A stretch of DNA of 64,000 nucleotides, taken from assembly GCF_013408985.1 (NCBI RefSeq), contig NZ_JACBZT010000001.1, positions 4,171,197 to 4,235,196 of the forward strand, in the 5' to 3' direction. A program made the position numbers and the translations under genes. How positions within the stretch are numbered: the stretch's first letter is position 1; each line of letters opens with the position of its first letter. This document shows positions 1 through 8,454 of this stretch, one piece after another. Below the pieces are notes generated by a model. It worked only from the letters and a program-made list of their open reading frames with translations. It was not told the DNA's origin and ran no database searches. Source of the stretch: Petropleomorpha daqingensis. Lineage in GTDB: Bacteria; Actinomycetota; Actinomycetes; Mycobacteriales; Geodermatophilaceae.

Positions 1-15
1 GCGGCGGCCCACTGA

Positions 16-363
<348 letters not shown>

Positions 364-1218
364 TCATGCGTCCGGCTTGGTGCAGACCAGGATCAGCGTT
401 CCGGGGACGAGCGCCCCGCGCGCCGGGGACCACTGCCCCCACACCTGCGTCCGGCCCGGCGTCCACTCCGGCTCGACCATGTCGACCAGCACCAGGCCGG
501 CGCCGACGACGGCCCGCACCCAGTCGCCGACCGTCCGGTGGTGCTCGACGTAGACGATCTGCTCCGCGTCGTCGGTCTCCACGTACGGCCGCCGGTCGAA
601 GTAGGAACCGGTGACCCGCAGGTCGTCGGGATCGGGCGAGTCGGGGAGCGGCCAGCGCATGGGGTGGTTCACCGACGCGACGAACCGGCCTCCGGGCCGC
701 AGCACCCGCGCGACCTCGCGCAGCGCGCCCTCCACGTCGGCCACGAACGGCAGCCCGCCGAACGCCGAGCAGGCCAGGTCGACGCTCGCGTCGGCGAGCG
801 GCAGCGCGCCGGCGTCGCCCTGCACGAGGGGGACGTCGACGCCGGTGAGCGTGTTCAGCGCGGCGGCCCGGACCAGCATGCCGCCCGACAAGTCCAGCCC
901 GATCGGCTCGGCCCCGGCCCGGCGCAGCCAGCGCGAGCACGGCGCGGAGCCGCAGCCGATCTCGAGCACCCGCCGGCCCGCGACGTCGCCGAGCAGGTGC
1001 GCGTCGTCCTCCCGCAGCCCCTCCGGGCACCAGAGGAAGTCGACGTCGCCGAGGTCGCGGCCGTGCTCGGCGAGGTAGGCCGGCGCCGCGGCGTCCCACC
1101 ACCGGCGGTTGGCCCGCGCCGACTCCGCCGAACCGGCGTCCCGGCGGGCCACGCCGCTCGCGGCCGGGTAGCCGTCGGTGCCGAGTGGAATGGGGTCGGC
1201 GGGCGGGGGAGCGCTCAT
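364..1218 (-). CDS. class I SAM-dependent methyltransferase
   Basis: Predicted 284-residue cytoplasmic methyltransferase. Motif I is VLEIGCGSA (about residues 85-93), followed by an acidic strand-2 end in IGLDLSGG. A motif II-like stretch [13 protein letters not shown] and [14 protein letters not shown] match the Methyltransf_11 Rossmann fold. The segment between the last strands carries Trp/Tyr-rich sequence (YFDRRPYVE) that may shape the substrate pocket; the substrate cannot be told. It starts with ATG at 1218, divergent from rpsA, with about 220 bp between them. It converges tail to tail with the AAC(2') remnant, the stops being adjacent. Family is fairly sure, function unknown. Confidence 0.85.
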   Translation of the reverse strand: MSAPPPADPIPLGTDGYPAASGVARRDAGSAESARANRRWWDAAAPAYLAEHGRDLGDVDFLWCPEGLREDDAHLLGDVAGRRVLEIGCGSAPCSRWLRRAGAEPIGLDLSGGMLVRAAALNTLTGVDVPLVQGDAGALPLADASVDLACSAFGGLPFVADVEGALREVARVLRPGGRFVASVNHPMRWPLPDSPDPDDLRVTGSYFDRRPYVETDDAEQIVYVEHHRTVGDWVRAVVGAGLVLVDMVEPEWTPGRTQVWGQWSPARGALVPGTLILVCTKPDA

Positions 1219-1269
1219 GTCCTCTCCAGCGTGGCACGCGGGACGGCGGTGCAGGGGCTTTCGACCCAG

Positions 1270-1300
1270 GTGGACCGACCACCCCCGGCGTCCGTACCAT
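1270..1300 (+). promoter_or_regulatory. candidate rpsA promoter
   Basis: A TACCAT -10-like hexamer lies at 1295-1300 with GTGGAC about 19 bp upstream. It would give rpsA a leader of about 130 nt containing small GC hairpins such as the one near 1329-1344. Read from pattern only. Confidence 0.3.
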
Positions 1301-1439
1301 GGGAATGCGCCAGAGGTCTGTCAGCGTTGTGCCCCTGTCCGGGGAACGGCGCCCGCCGGCTCTCCCCGCTCTTCCCCGCGGTCAACCGGCCGCGGGTGTC
1401 CCTGTCCCTACGCATTCCCCGTCCGGAGCACTCGACCAC

Positions 1440-2906
1440 ATGACCTCCACCCAGGTCCGTCCTTCCAGCACTCCCCAGATCGCGGTCAACGACATCGGCA
1501 CCGAAGAGGACTTCCTCGCCGCGATCGACCAGACCATCAAGTACTTCAACGACGGCGACATCGTCGAAGGCGTGATCGTCAAGGTCGACCGGGACGAGGT
1601 GCTGCTGGACATCGGCTACAAGACCGAGGGTGTCATCCCCTCGCGTGAGCTCTCCATCAAGCACGACGTCGACCCCAACGAGGTCGTCAAGGTCGGCGAC
1701 GAGGTGGAGGCTCTGGTTCTCCAGAAGGAGGACAAGGAAGGCCGCCTGATCCTGTCCAAGAAGCGCGCCCAGTACGAGCGCGCCTGGGGCACGATCGAGG
1801 CCAAGAAGGAAGCCGACGAGGTCGTCACCGGCACCGTCATCGAGGTCGTCAAGGGTGGCCTCATCCTCGACATCGGCCTGCGCGGGTTCCTCCCCGCGTC
1901 GCTGGTCGAGATGCGGCGCGTCCGCGACCTGCAGCCCTACGTGGGCCGCGAGCTCGAGGCCAAGATCATCGAGCTCGACAAGAACCGCAACAACGTCGTC
2001 CTGTCCCGCCGGCAGTGGCTGGAGCAGACGCAGTCCGAGGTCCGCAGCGAGTTCCTCAACAAGCTCGCCAAGGGCCAGGTGCGCACCGGCGTCGTCTCCT
2101 CGATCGTCAACTTCGGCGCGTTCGTCGACCTCGGCGGCGTCGACGGCCTGGTGCACGTCTCCGAGCTGTCCTGGAAGCACATCGACCACCCGTCCGAGGT
2201 CGTCGAGGTGGGCCAGGAGGTCACCGTCGAGGTCCTCGACGTCGACCTCGACCGCGAGCGGGTCTCCCTGTCGCTGAAGGCGACGCAGGAGGACCCGTGG
2301 CGTCAGTTCGCCCGCACGCACCAGATCGGCCAGGTCGTGCCCGGCAAGGTCACCAAGCTGGTGCCGTTCGGTGCGTTCGTCCGCGTGGACGAGGGCATCG
2401 AGGGTCTGGTCCACATCTCCGAGCTGGCCGAGCGCCACGTGGAGATCCCGGAGCAGGTCGTGCAGGTCGGCGACGAGATCCTCGTCAAGGTCATCGACAT
2501 CGACCTCGACCGGCGCCGCATCTCGCTGTCGCTCAAGCAGGCCAACGAGGGCGTCGTCGGCGAGGAGGACGTGTTCGACCCGGCCGCCTACGGCATGGCC
2601 GCCAGCTACGACGACCAGGGCAACTACATCTACCCCGAGGGCTTCGACCCGGAGACCGGCGAGTGGCGCGAGGGGTACGACACGCAGCGCGAGGAGTGGG
2701 AGCGGCAGTACGCCGAGGCCCAGGCCCGCTACGAGGCGCACCGCAAGCAGATCGCGGCGGCCAAGGAGGCCGACGCGGAGGCTGCGGCCGGCGGCAACTA
2801 CTCCAGCGGTGGCGAGACCGAGACCGGCGACACCACCGGTGGCGGCACGCTGGCCAGCGACGAGGCGCTCGCCGCGCTGCGGGCCAAGCTCGCCGGCGGG
2901 GAGTGA
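1440..2906 (+). CDS. rpsA: 30S ribosomal protein S1
   Basis: Ribosomal protein S1 (488 aa; about 480 in mycobacteria), which binds mRNA on the 30S subunit and helps initiation. Four S1 OB-fold repeats are visible at about residues 39-110, 127-193, 212-280 and 297-366. The last two carry the classic [19 protein letters not shown] and [20 protein letters not shown] signatures. The C-terminal tail after residue 380 is acidic and Gly/Thr-rich, and ends with [17 protein letters not shown], the lineage-specific tail type seen in actinobacterial S1. The ATG at 1440 is chosen because homology begins at once ([14 protein letters not shown]); an open frame continues upstream but looks non-coding. The Shine-Dalgarno is weak (CGGAG, 12 nt away). 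It is monocistronic, followed by two strong hairpins. Confidence 0.97.
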   Translation: MTSTQVRPSSTPQIAVNDIGTEEDFLAAIDQTIKYFNDGDIVEGVIVKVDRDEVLLDIGYKTEGVIPSRELSIKHDVDPNEVVKVGDEVEALVLQKEDKEGRLILSKKRAQYERAWGTIEAKKEADEVVTGTVIEVVKGGLILDIGLRGFLPASLVEMRRVRDLQPYVGRELEAKIIELDKNRNNVVLSRRQWLEQTQSEVRSEFLNKLAKGQVRTGVVSSIVNFGAFVDLGGVDGLVHVSELSWKHIDHPSEVVEVGQEVTVEVLDVDLDRERVSLSLKATQEDPWRQFARTHQIGQVVPGKVTKLVPFGAFVRVDEGIEGLVHISELAERHVEIPEQVVQVGDEILVKVIDIDLDRRRISLSLKQANEGVVGEEDVFDPAAYGMAASYDDQGNYIYPEGFDPETGEWREGYDTQREEWERQYAEAQARYEAHRKQIAAAKEADAEAAAGGNYSSGGETETGDTTGGGTLASDEALAALRAKLAGGE

Positions 2907-2940
2907 TCGCCGTCAGGTAGCCGCCTGACATCGCGACGAC

Positions 2941-2976
2941 GAGAGGCCCGGAACCCCATGGGGTTCCGGGCCTCTC
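2941..2976 (+). terminator. rpsA terminator hairpin
   Basis: Perfect inverted repeat with 17-bp arms (2941-2957 and 2960-2976) and a 2-nt centre, 34 nt after the rpsA stop. There is no long T-run, as is usual for high-GC actinobacteria. Confidence 0.85.
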
Positions 2977-3008
2977 GCTCTCTCGCGCTCCGTGCGAAGG
3001 CACGAGAA

Positions 3009-3042
3009 GAGCCCCGCGGACGACGTCTCGTCCGCGGGGCTC
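3009..3042. terminator. second hairpin, probable terminator for the convergent minus-strand gene
   Basis: Perfect 15-bp stem (3009-3023 with 3028-3042) and a CGTC loop, followed on the plus strand by CCTTTCTCCC. It lies 14 bp from the stop of the minus-strand small gene, so it could terminate either direction. Confidence 0.75.
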
Positions 3043-3056
3043 CCTTTCTCCCCTGG

Positions 3057-3326
3057 TTAGAGACTCAGGATGATCGCGAACGCCGTGCGGGGGCGGCCGC
3101 CGGACGTCGCGAGGAAGTTCCAGGTGTGCCGGCCGGCCGGGGCCGTGGGCAGCAGCCAGCGCAGGAAGGCGTTGCGCGGCTGGGTGTCGCGGCCCTCGGC
3201 GAACAGCCGCTGACGGACGGCGGGGAGGTCGGTGACGCGCAGCCCGCCGGCGCGCTCGATCCGGTGCCGACCGGGGCCGCGGCCCGTCGTCGGGGTGGTC
3301 GGGCGGGTGTGCAGGGGACGGGACAT
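3057..3326 (-). CDS. small basic protein of unknown function
   Basis: An 89-residue Arg-rich protein that I do not recognise. It starts at ATG 3326 with a good Shine-Dalgarno (GAGAGG about 10 nt upstream on the minus strand) and stops with TAA, which is unusual here. The N-terminal third is Pro/Arg/Thr-rich and looks disordered. The rest has ordered composition, including RLFAEGRDTQPRNAFLRWLL and HTWNFLATSGGRPRTAFAI, and ends IILSL. No signal peptide or membrane helix is evident. It converges on rpsA with two hairpins between and is divergent from coaE. The ribosome-binding site and the third-position G/C pattern favour a real gene. Confidence 0.6.
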   Translation of the reverse strand: MSRPLHTRPTTPTTGRGPGRHRIERAGGLRVTDLPAVRQRLFAEGRDTQPRNAFLRWLLPTAPAGRHTWNFLATSGGRPRTAFAIILSL

Positions 3327-3468
3327 TTCGGTTCTGCCTCTCTCGGCGGGGAAGATCGCCGAGACGGACGTTATGGGTGGTAACTCCTGTGACTGGTGCG
3401 ACGCGCCGGGCGGGATGGACGCGTGTTGCCGATCCGTGACCAATTGCGGGCCGCGATCGGTCGCCGGA

Positions 3469-3474
3469 TAGGTT
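3469..3474 (+). promoter_or_regulatory. -10 hexamer TAGGTT, leaderless coaE promoter
   Basis: TAGGTT ends 6 nt before the coaE GTG, with TTGCGG about 19 bp upstream. This spacing puts the transcription start at or next to the start codon, and the gene has no Shine-Dalgarno. Confidence 0.5.
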
Positions 3475-3480
3475 CGCCGG

Positions 3481-4083
3481 GTGCTGAACATCGGGCTGAC
3501 CGGCGGGATCGGATCGGGGAAGAGCACCGTCTCCGCCCTGCTGGCCGAGCGCGGGGCGGTGATCATCGACGCGGACCGGATCGCCCGGGAGGTCGTCGAG
3601 CCCGGGACGCCGGGGCTGGCGGCCGTGGTGGCGGCGTTCGGGGACGCCGTCGTCGGCCCGGACGGCTTCCTGGACCGGCCCGCGCTCGCCGCGGTCGTCT
3701 TCGTCGACCCGGCGGCGCGGGCGCGGCTGGACGGCATCGTGCACCCGCTCGTGCGCGCGCGGGCCGCCGAGGTGGCCGCTGCGGCCCCGCCGGACGCCGT
3801 CCTGGTGCACGACATCCCGCTGCTGGTGGAGACCGGCCAGGCGGAGCGCTACGACGTCGTCCTCGTCGTGCGGGCCGACCATGCCACGCGGGTGGCCCGG
3901 CTCGAGGCGCGCGGCATGGCCGCGGACGACGCCCGCGCCCGGATCGCCGCGCAGGCCACCGACGAGCAGCGCGCCGCGGTCGCCGACGTCGTCCTGGACA
4001 ACAGCGGCACCCGGGAGGAGCTGGCCTCCCAGGTGGACCGCTTCTGGACCGAGCAGGTGCTGCCGCGGGTCAGCTCGGCGTGA
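3481..4083 (+). CDS. coaE: dephospho-CoA kinase
   Basis: Phosphorylates the ribose 3'-OH of dephospho-CoA with ATP, the last step of coenzyme A synthesis, in the cytoplasm. The 200-aa protein carries the P-loop GGIGSGKST at residues 8-16, [12 protein letters not shown] (the DxD/A substrate region), [18 protein letters not shown] and the lid-like [20 protein letters not shown] near the C-terminus. Mycobacterial CoaE has a long extra UPF0157 domain; this one is the short, single-domain form. It starts with GTG right behind a -10 hexamer. Its last 14 bp overlap the tail of the convergent alcohol dehydrogenase gene. Confidence 0.95.
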   Translation: MLNIGLTGGIGSGKSTVSALLAERGAVIIDADRIAREVVEPGTPGLAAVVAAFGDAVVGPDGFLDRPALAAVVFVDPAARARLDGIVHPLVRARAAEVAAAAPPDAVLVHDIPLLVETGQAERYDVVLVVRADHATRVARLEARGMAADDARARIAAQATDEQRAAVADVVLDNSGTREELASQVDRFWTEQVLPRVSSA

Positions 4084-5116
4084 TGACCACCTTCAGCGCC
4101 TCGTGCGCCGCGGCGTTGCCGAACACGTCGTAGGCCTCGTCCAGCTGGTCGAACGTGAACGAGTGGGTGCCCATCTTCTCCGCGGGGATCCGGCCGCCGG
4201 CGACCATCTTCAGCAGCGTGGGGATGGAGACGGTGTCCACCAGGCCCATCGTCAGCGTGACGTTCTGGATCCACATCTCCTGCATGGGCAGCTCGACCGG
4301 GACGCCGTGGACACCGATGTTGGCGATCCGGCCGCCGGGCCGGACCAGCGCGGCCGTGGTGCGCAGCGTCTCCGGGTAGCCGACCGCCTCGATGGCGACG
4401 TCCACGCCGAGGCCGTCGGTCAGGGCCTTGACCGCCTCGACGGTGCCCGGGCCGACCTCGACGACGTCGGTGGCCCCGAACTCGAGGGCCTTCTGCAGCC
4501 GGAACTTGTTGGTGTCGACGGCGATGACCCGCGACGCGCCCCACAGCCCCGTGGTCAGGACGGCGGCCAGCCCGACCGCGCCGGCCCCGACGACGGCGAC
4601 CGTGTCACCCGGCCGGACCCGGCCGGCCAGCACGCCGACCTCGTACCCTGTCGGCAGCGAGTCGGCGAGAAAGATCACCTGCTCGTCGGTGAGGCCCTCG
4701 GGCACCGCGTAGAGCGAGGTGTCGGCGTAGGGCACGCGGACCAGCTCGGCCTGCGTGCCGTCGATGAGGTGCCCGAAGATCCACCCGATGCCGCCGACCG
4801 TCTGGCAGTGCGAGGGCATGCCGCGCTGGCAGTACTCGCAGCGGCCGCACTTGGTGATCGCCGGGACCAGGACCCGGTCGCCGACGGCGAACCCGCGCAC
4901 GGCGTCCCCGACGGCGGTCACGGTGCCGACCGCCTCGTGCCCGAGGATCCGGCCGTCGGTCACCGCCGCGACGTCGCCGTGCAGGATGTGCAGGTCGGTC
5001 CCGCAGATCGTGGTGGTCTCCACGCGGACCACGACGTCGGTGGGCTCCTGGACCGTCGCGTCCGGGACGTCCTCCCAGGCCTTGCTCCCCGGTCCGTGGT
5101 AGACGAGCGCCTTCAT
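4070..5116 (-). CDS. zinc-dependent alcohol dehydrogenase family protein
   Basis: Medium-chain NAD(P)-dependent dehydrogenase, 348 aa. Catalytic zinc ligands are C38, H60 and E61 (TICGTD, GHE). Structural zinc cysteines are C90, C93, C96 and C104. The dinucleotide motif is [14 protein letters not shown] near residue 175, followed by VIAVDTN with an acidic residue that suggests NAD preference. Overall it resembles the isopropanol/butanediol dehydrogenase-like group; the substrate is not determinable. Start ATG 5116 has GGAGG 8 nt upstream. The open frame extends further upstream, but into sequence that looks non-coding. The last 14 bp overlap coaE on the other strand. Confidence 0.9.
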   Translation of the reverse strand: MKALVYHGPGSKAWEDVPDATVQEPTDVVVRVETTTICGTDLHILHGDVAAVTDGRILGHEAVGTVTAVGDAVRGFAVGDRVLVPAITKCGRCEYCQRGMPSHCQTVGGIGWIFGHLIDGTQAELVRVPYADTSLYAVPEGLTDEQVIFLADSLPTGYEVGVLAGRVRPGDTVAVVGAGAVGLAAVLTTGLWGASRVIAVDTNKFRLQKALEFGATDVVEVGPGTVEAVKALTDGLGVDVAIEAVGYPETLRTTAALVRPGGRIANIGVHGVPVELPMQEMWIQNVTLTMGLVDTVSIPTLLKMVAGGRIPAEKMGTHSFTFDQLDEAYDVFGNAAAHEALKVVITPS

Positions 5117-5157
5117 CTCTGCCTCCGGTGATCCGTGCGGCTGGCTCGGTCCGGGGG

Positions 5158-5163
5158 ACGCTA
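5158..5163 (-). promoter_or_regulatory. candidate -10 (TAGCGT) for the alcohol dehydrogenase gene
   Basis: TAGCGT on the minus strand, 41 nt before the ATG, is the same hexamer seen before several other genes here. It leaves room for the GGAGG ribosome site. Confidence 0.35.
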
Positions 5164-5259
5164 GGGCGCCGGGCGGTGCCCGGGCGTCCCAGATTGAGAC
5201 ATCGGGCCAGGGGGAGAGGCCGGCGTCGCCCGTTGCCGATGGATCCCGGAACGGGCGAA

Positions 5260-5282
5260 GCCCCGGGTCGGCGACCCGGGGC
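5260..5282 (-). terminator. terminator of the tRNA cluster
   Basis: 10-bp perfect stem (5260-5269 with 5273-5282) and a 3-nt loop, 12 nt beyond the 3' end of tRNA-Val on the minus strand. Confidence 0.65.
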
Positions 5283-5294
5283 ATCGATGTGACG

Positions 5295-5366
5295 TGGGCG
5301 ATACTGGGTTCGAACCAGTGACCTCTTCCGTGTCAGGGAAGCGCGCTACCACTGCGCTAATCGCCC
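5295..5366 (-). tRNA. tRNA-Val (anticodon GAC)
   Basis: 72-nt cloverleaf. Acceptor GGGCGAT pairs with ATCGCCC, the anticodon arm CTTCC-CTGACAC-GGAAG shows GAC, and the T arm is ACTGG-TTCGAAC-CCAGT. CCA is not encoded. Last of three co-oriented tRNA genes. Its T arm and acceptor 3' half are identical to those of the tRNA-Val(CAC) gene at 8326. Confidence 0.95.
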
Positions 5367-5412
5367 GAGCCCGGCCTTGCGGCCGGTCCCACCCACCTCG
5401 CGAGAGGCGACG

Positions 5413-5483
5413 AGGTGGAGACGGGATTTGAACCCGTGTAGACGGCTTTGCAGGCCGTTGCCTCGCCTCTCGGCCACTCCACC
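5413..5483 (-). tRNA. tRNA-Cys (anticodon GCA)
   Basis: 71-nt cloverleaf. Acceptor GGTGGAG/CTCCACC, anticodon arm ACGGC-CTGCAAA-GCCGT with GCA, T loop TTCAAAT. CCA is not encoded. Middle gene of the Gly-Cys-Val cluster. Confidence 0.95.
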
Positions 5484-5525
5484 GCACACGGGCGCCGGCC
5501 TGGTGGACCGACGCCCGAGGTTCCG

Positions 5526-5598
5526 AGCGGACGACGGGATTCGAACCCGCGACCCTCACCTTGGCAAGGTGATGCTCTACCAACTGAGCCACGTCCGC
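5526..5598 (-). tRNA. tRNA-Gly (anticodon GCC)
   Basis: 73-nt cloverleaf. Acceptor GCGGACG/CGTCCGC, anticodon arm TCACC-TTGCCAA-GGTGA with GCC, T loop TTCGAAT. First gene of the cluster. Confidence 0.95.
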
Positions 5599-5610
5599 GT
5601 TGCGTCGAGA

Positions 5611-5616
5611 ACTTTA
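5611..5616 (-). promoter_or_regulatory. -10 (TAAAGT) of the tRNA-Gly-Cys-Val cluster
   Basis: TAAAGT on the minus strand ends 12 nt before the 5' end of tRNA-Gly, a normal distance for a tRNA promoter. No clear -35 is seen. Confidence 0.45.
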
Positions 5617-5682
5617 CACGGACCCGGAGGGGCCGTGGAGCAGGGGGTCGGACAGCGCGTCCGGATCCCTCGTTCTCGCAGG

Positions 5683-6147
5683 TCAGCGCCCCGTCGGGTC
5701 CGCCCCGCCATTGGACAGCAGCACCGTGAGCTCGTCGTCGAGGTCGAGCACCGCCGCTTCCGAGCCGACCGGGACCAGCGCCTCGGTCTCCCGGAGGAAC
5801 GCCGAGAGGGTGGCCCGGGACAGCTCGAACAGCGCCTCGCCGGACGGCGCGCGCAGGTGCAGGAAGAGGACGTCGGCCGTGGCGGAGGCCGGCCAGACGC
5901 GGACGTCGCCGTCGCCGGCCGGGCGGTCCATCCCGACCCGCAGCAGGTCGCGGCCGACCAGCCAGGTGACGCCGTCGTCGGCGGCCTCGGGTCCGGCGAC
6001 GTCGCCGAAGGTGATCCGGACGGCGAAGGGATCGGCGGCCTCGTAGCTGAGGAGGGCCGGTACTTCCGTCCACGACCGCGGCCCGATGAGCTGCAGCGTG
6101 AGAGGACAGGAGTACCGAGAGGTCGATCCGTGCGCCATGTTTCTCAC
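5683..6147 (-). CDS. SsgA/SsgB-like sporulation and cell-division regulator
   Basis: A 154-aa SsgA-like protein (SALP). The core matches SsgB: PALLSYEAADPFAVRITF, then WLVGRDLLRVGMDRPAGDGD, VRVWP, PSGEALFELSRATLSAFL and a C-terminal LDDELTVLLS. In Streptomyces SsgB recruits FtsZ to sporulation septa together with SsgA. Outside the streptomycetes, sporulating actinomycetes often have a single SsgB-type protein, so this is probably the local SsgB, by inference. It starts at GTG 6147 or at the in-frame ATG 6138; neither has a strong ribosome site. It is divergent from the sigma-factor gene and downstream genes on its strand are the tRNAs. Confidence 0.88.
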   Translation of the reverse strand: MRNMAHGSTSRYSCPLTLQLIGPRSWTEVPALLSYEAADPFAVRITFGDVAGPEAADDGVTWLVGRDLLRVGMDRPAGDGDVRVWPASATADVLFLHLRAPSGEALFELSRATLSAFLRETEALVPVGSEAAVLDLDDELTVLLSNGGADPTGR

Positions 6148-6267
6148 AACGACGGTGTGCCCCCGTGGTGACGAGTCGATTCATGAAACGCCGCACCAGT
6201 CACACCAGCCCCACCGACCACAGGGGCCAGGGCGAACCGGAAGGCCTGCCCGCAGCGAAGGGAACGT

Positions 6268-6927
6268 GTGACGATGGGAGCTGTGAGCCCCCCGGATAGG
6301 CGCTCGGCGGAAGACCTCGCCGACGCGACCCTCGTGCGCAGGATCCGCGCGGGGGACAGGGGAGCGGTCGACGACCTCTACGAGCGGTTCCGCCGCCCGG
6401 CCTTCGCCCTGGCGCGACGGATCCTGGCCGACGACGTCCTGGCCGAGGACGTGCTGCAGGACGTGTTCCTCAGCGTCTGGCGCGACCCGTCGGCGTACGA
6501 CCGGGCCCGCGGCAGCTTCGCCTCCTGGCTGCTGGCGATGGTGCACCACAAGGCCGTCGACGCCGTCCGCCGCGAGGAATCGCAGCGCCGTCGGCAGTCC
6601 CGCGCCGGCGAGGAACTGGTGCTCGCCGCACCCGTCGAAGCGCAGGACGTGGAGGCGGAGGCCTGGGCCCGGGTCGTCTCGGAGCGGGTGCGCAGCGCGC
6701 TGGGCCTGTTGCCGGCGGCGCAGCGCGAGGCGCTCACCCTGGCCTACTACGGGGGCTACACGCAGCGGGAGGTGGCCGCGCTGACCGGTGCCCCGCTGGG
6801 CACCGTGAAGACCCGCATGCTCGCCGGCATGCGCCGGCTCAAGGAGGAGCTCGGGGGTGTCGCGGGCGGGGCCTCCCTGGGTGGCGCCCTGGGCGGTCCG
6901 GCGCCCGTCGACGGGAGCAACCGGTGA
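6268..6927 (+). CDS. ECF-family RNA polymerase sigma factor
   Basis: Extracytoplasmic-function sigma factor, 219 aa. The sigma-2 domain spans about residues 22-92 (AVDDLYERFRRPAFALARRI, AEDVLQDVFLSVW, the -10 recognition helix). Sigma-4 spans about 140-200 (LPAAQREALTLAYYGGYTQ, then GAPLGTVKTRMLAGMRRLK, the -35 helix-turn-helix). LAYYGGYTQREVA resembles the SigK/ECF19 group, and the next gene is an RskA-type anti-sigma factor, so a SigK/RskA-like module is likely. Start GTG 6268 follows AAGGGA; ATG 6274 and GTG 6283 are alternatives. It overlaps the anti-sigma gene by 4 bp (GTGA), which suggests coupled, near-equal synthesis. The inducing signal is unknown. Confidence 0.9.
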   Translation: MTMGAVSPPDRRSAEDLADATLVRRIRAGDRGAVDDLYERFRRPAFALARRILADDVLAEDVLQDVFLSVWRDPSAYDRARGSFASWLLAMVHHKAVDAVRREESQRRRQSRAGEELVLAAPVEAQDVEAEAWARVVSERVRSALGLLPAAQREALTLAYYGGYTQREVAALTGAPLGTVKTRMLAGMRRLKEELGGVAGGASLGGALGGPAPVDGSNR

Positions 6928-7817
6928 GCGGCGACCCCCGCGCGCGGCGCGGTGGCGACCACGCCCTGTTCGACGAGCTCGCCGTCGGCTGGGCGCTGCA
7001 CTCGCTGGAGCCCGAGGACGAGGCGCTCTTCGTCCGCCACCTGCCCGACTGCGCGCGCTGCGCCCGCACCGTCTCCGAGACGTCGGAGGTCATGGCCGCG
7101 CTCGCCGCCGACCTGCCCGCCGCCGAGCCGTCGGCGCAGCTGGGCGACCGGCTGCGCGCGGCCGTCGAGCGCACCGAGCAGGTGCCGCTGCCGGCCCCCG
7201 ACGACACCTCCGATCTGGCCGAGCTCGACGACTTCGACGAGCCGGTCGACGAGCCGGCGCCGCCGCGGCGGGCCACCGGCTTCCCGCACTACGAGCACGT
7301 CAGCGCCGCGAGCGTGCCGACCCCGACGCCCTGGCGGCGGCTGCTGCCCTCGCTCCTCGTCGCCGCGGCGGTGGTGGTGATCCTCGCTCTGGGCACCTGG
7401 AACGTGATGCTCAGCGAGGCGCGCACGAGCGCCGAGAGCGCCGCGCAGCAGCAGTCCGAGGTCCTGCACAGGGTGCTGCAGCCCGGCCAGGCCACGATCG
7501 CCCGGCTCGCGGACGAGGCGGGGCACGAGGTCGCCACCGTCGTGGCGCGCCCGGAGTCGGTGCAGGTGGTCACCGACGGCCTGGCGGTCAACGACCGGAC
7601 CCAGTCCGTCTACGTCGTCTGGGGCATGCGGGACAGCGGAGCCGTGCCGATCGGCACCTTCGACGTGGATCGGGCCCAGATGGACCTGAGCACCGTAGGC
7701 TCCTCCGACGAGTCCGGGCTCGACGGCTACCCGGCGTACGCCATCAGCCTCGAGCGCGGCCGCTCGGCACCGCCGGTGCCGTCGGACGTCGTCGCACGAG
7801 GGCAGGTGACCAGCTGA
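6924..7817 (+). CDS. RskA-like membrane anti-sigma factor
   Basis: A 297-aa single-pass anti-sigma factor. The cytoplasmic N-terminal domain has the zinc-type motif H39-x3-C43-x2-C46. An acidic Pro-rich linker (about 90-125) precedes one membrane helix (about 140-162, LLPSLLVAAAVVVILALGTW). The extracytoplasmic RskA domain contains VYVVWGM and PIGTFDVD. Such proteins hold their ECF partner inactive at the membrane until proteolysis releases it. It is translationally coupled to the sigma gene (GTGA), and its own stop overlaps the putative CTG start of the next gene. Confidence 0.9.
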   Translation: MSGDPRARRGGDHALFDELAVGWALHSLEPEDEALFVRHLPDCARCARTVSETSEVMAALAADLPAAEPSAQLGDRLRAAVERTEQVPLPAPDDTSDLAELDDFDEPVDEPAPPRRATGFPHYEHVSAASVPTPTPWRRLLPSLLVAAAVVVILALGTWNVMLSEARTSAESAAQQQSEVLHRVLQPGQATIARLADEAGHEVATVVARPESVQVVTDGLAVNDRTQSVYVVWGMRDSGAVPIGTFDVDRAQMDLSTVGSSDESGLDGYPAYAISLERGRSAPPVPSDVVARGQVTS

Positions 7818-8299
7818 GCGCACAGGGGACCGCGCCGGACACCGGACCCCGCGACCGGGAGACCTCCGAGGAGCGGCGCGACCGGTACGACGCCGACGAG
7901 TTCCGCAGCCTGCGCGAGCGGATCCGGGACACGAAGTGGCGCAAGCGGATCGCCGGGCGGCGGTCCCTCGATCACCCGTACCGGATCGGCGTGGGCATCA
8001 TCGGCGGGCTCATCGTCGCCTTCGGGCTGGTCACGATCCCGCTCCCCGGCCCCGGCTGGCTCACCGTGATCGCCGGCCTGTTCGTGCTGGCCACCGAGTT
8101 CACCTGGGCCGAGCGGCTGCTGGAGTACACGAAGAAGCAGGTCAAGCGCTGGACCGACTGGGTGACCTCGCAGCCGGTGTGGGTGCGCATCGTCATCGCG
8201 CTGGCCACGGCCCTGTTCGTCTACGGCGTCGTGGTGCTGGTGCTGCACGTGTTCGGCGTGCCCAGCTGGGTGCCGGGGTGGGTCCCCCTCTGGCACTGA
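7814..8299 (+). CDS. PGPGW-family (TIGR02611-like) membrane protein
   Basis: A 161-aa membrane protein with a basic/acidic N-terminal cytoplasmic part (about 1-55), two adjacent hydrophobic helices around the signature IPLPGPGWLTVIAGLFVLATEF, an amphipathic stretch (AERLLEYTKKQVKRW) and a final helix (IVIALATALFVYGVVVLVL). The family is widespread in actinobacteria with unknown function. No ATG, GTG or TTG exists in frame between well inside the anti-sigma gene and the membrane helices. The likely start is therefore the CTG at 7814, which overlaps the upstream TGA as CTGA and has GAGGGCAGG 8-15 nt upstream. Membership in the sigma/anti-sigma operon follows from this overlap. Confidence 0.82.
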   Translation: MSAQGTAPDTGPRDRETSEERRDRYDADEFRSLRERIRDTKWRKRIAGRRSLDHPYRIGVGIIGGLIVAFGLVTIPLPGPGWLTVIAGLFVLATEFTWAERLLEYTKKQVKRWTDWVTSQPVWVRIVIALATALFVYGVVVLVLHVFGVPSWVPGWVPLWH

Positions 8300-8307
8300 T
8301 CGTCTCG

Positions 8308-8313
8308 TACACT
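8308..8313 (+). promoter_or_regulatory. -10 (TACACT) of tRNA-Val(CAC)
   Basis: TACACT ends 12 nt before the mature 5' end of the tRNA, the same distance as for the tRNA-Gly promoter. Confidence 0.5.
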
Positions 8314-8325
8314 CGTCGGGGTCGC

Positions 8326-8397
8326 GGGCGATTGGCTCAGTGGTAGAGCGCTTCGTTCACACCGAAGAGGTCACTGGTTCGAACCCAGTATCGCCCA
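8326..8397 (+). tRNA. tRNA-Val (anticodon CAC)
   Basis: 72-nt cloverleaf. Acceptor GGGCGAT/ATCGCCC, anticodon arm CTTCG-TTCACAC-CGAAG with CAC, T arm ACTGG-TTCGAAC-CCAGT. CCA is not encoded. It reads GUG, a very common codon in this genome. Confidence 0.95.
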
Positions 8398-8403
8398 CCG
8401 CGC

Positions 8404-8438
8404 CGAAGGGCCAGGTCGGTCGTGGACCTGGCCCTTCG
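8404..8438. terminator. hairpin between tRNA-Val and the convergent DHFR-like gene
   Basis: Perfect 14-bp stem (8404-8417 with 8425-8438), 7-nt loop. It sits between two convergent transcription units and can serve both. Confidence 0.8.
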
Positions 8439-8454
8439 TCGTTCCCGGCGCCGG

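Noticed and set aside
1215-2741. 508-codon open frame antisense to rpsA
   Set aside because: Leu/Asp/Val-rich mirror of S1 domain codons; no family features, and rpsA is certain.
4083-5131. Plus-strand open frame opposite the alcohol dehydrogenase
   Set aside because: Mirror of the dehydrogenase codons; the zinc-site residues are all on the minus strand.
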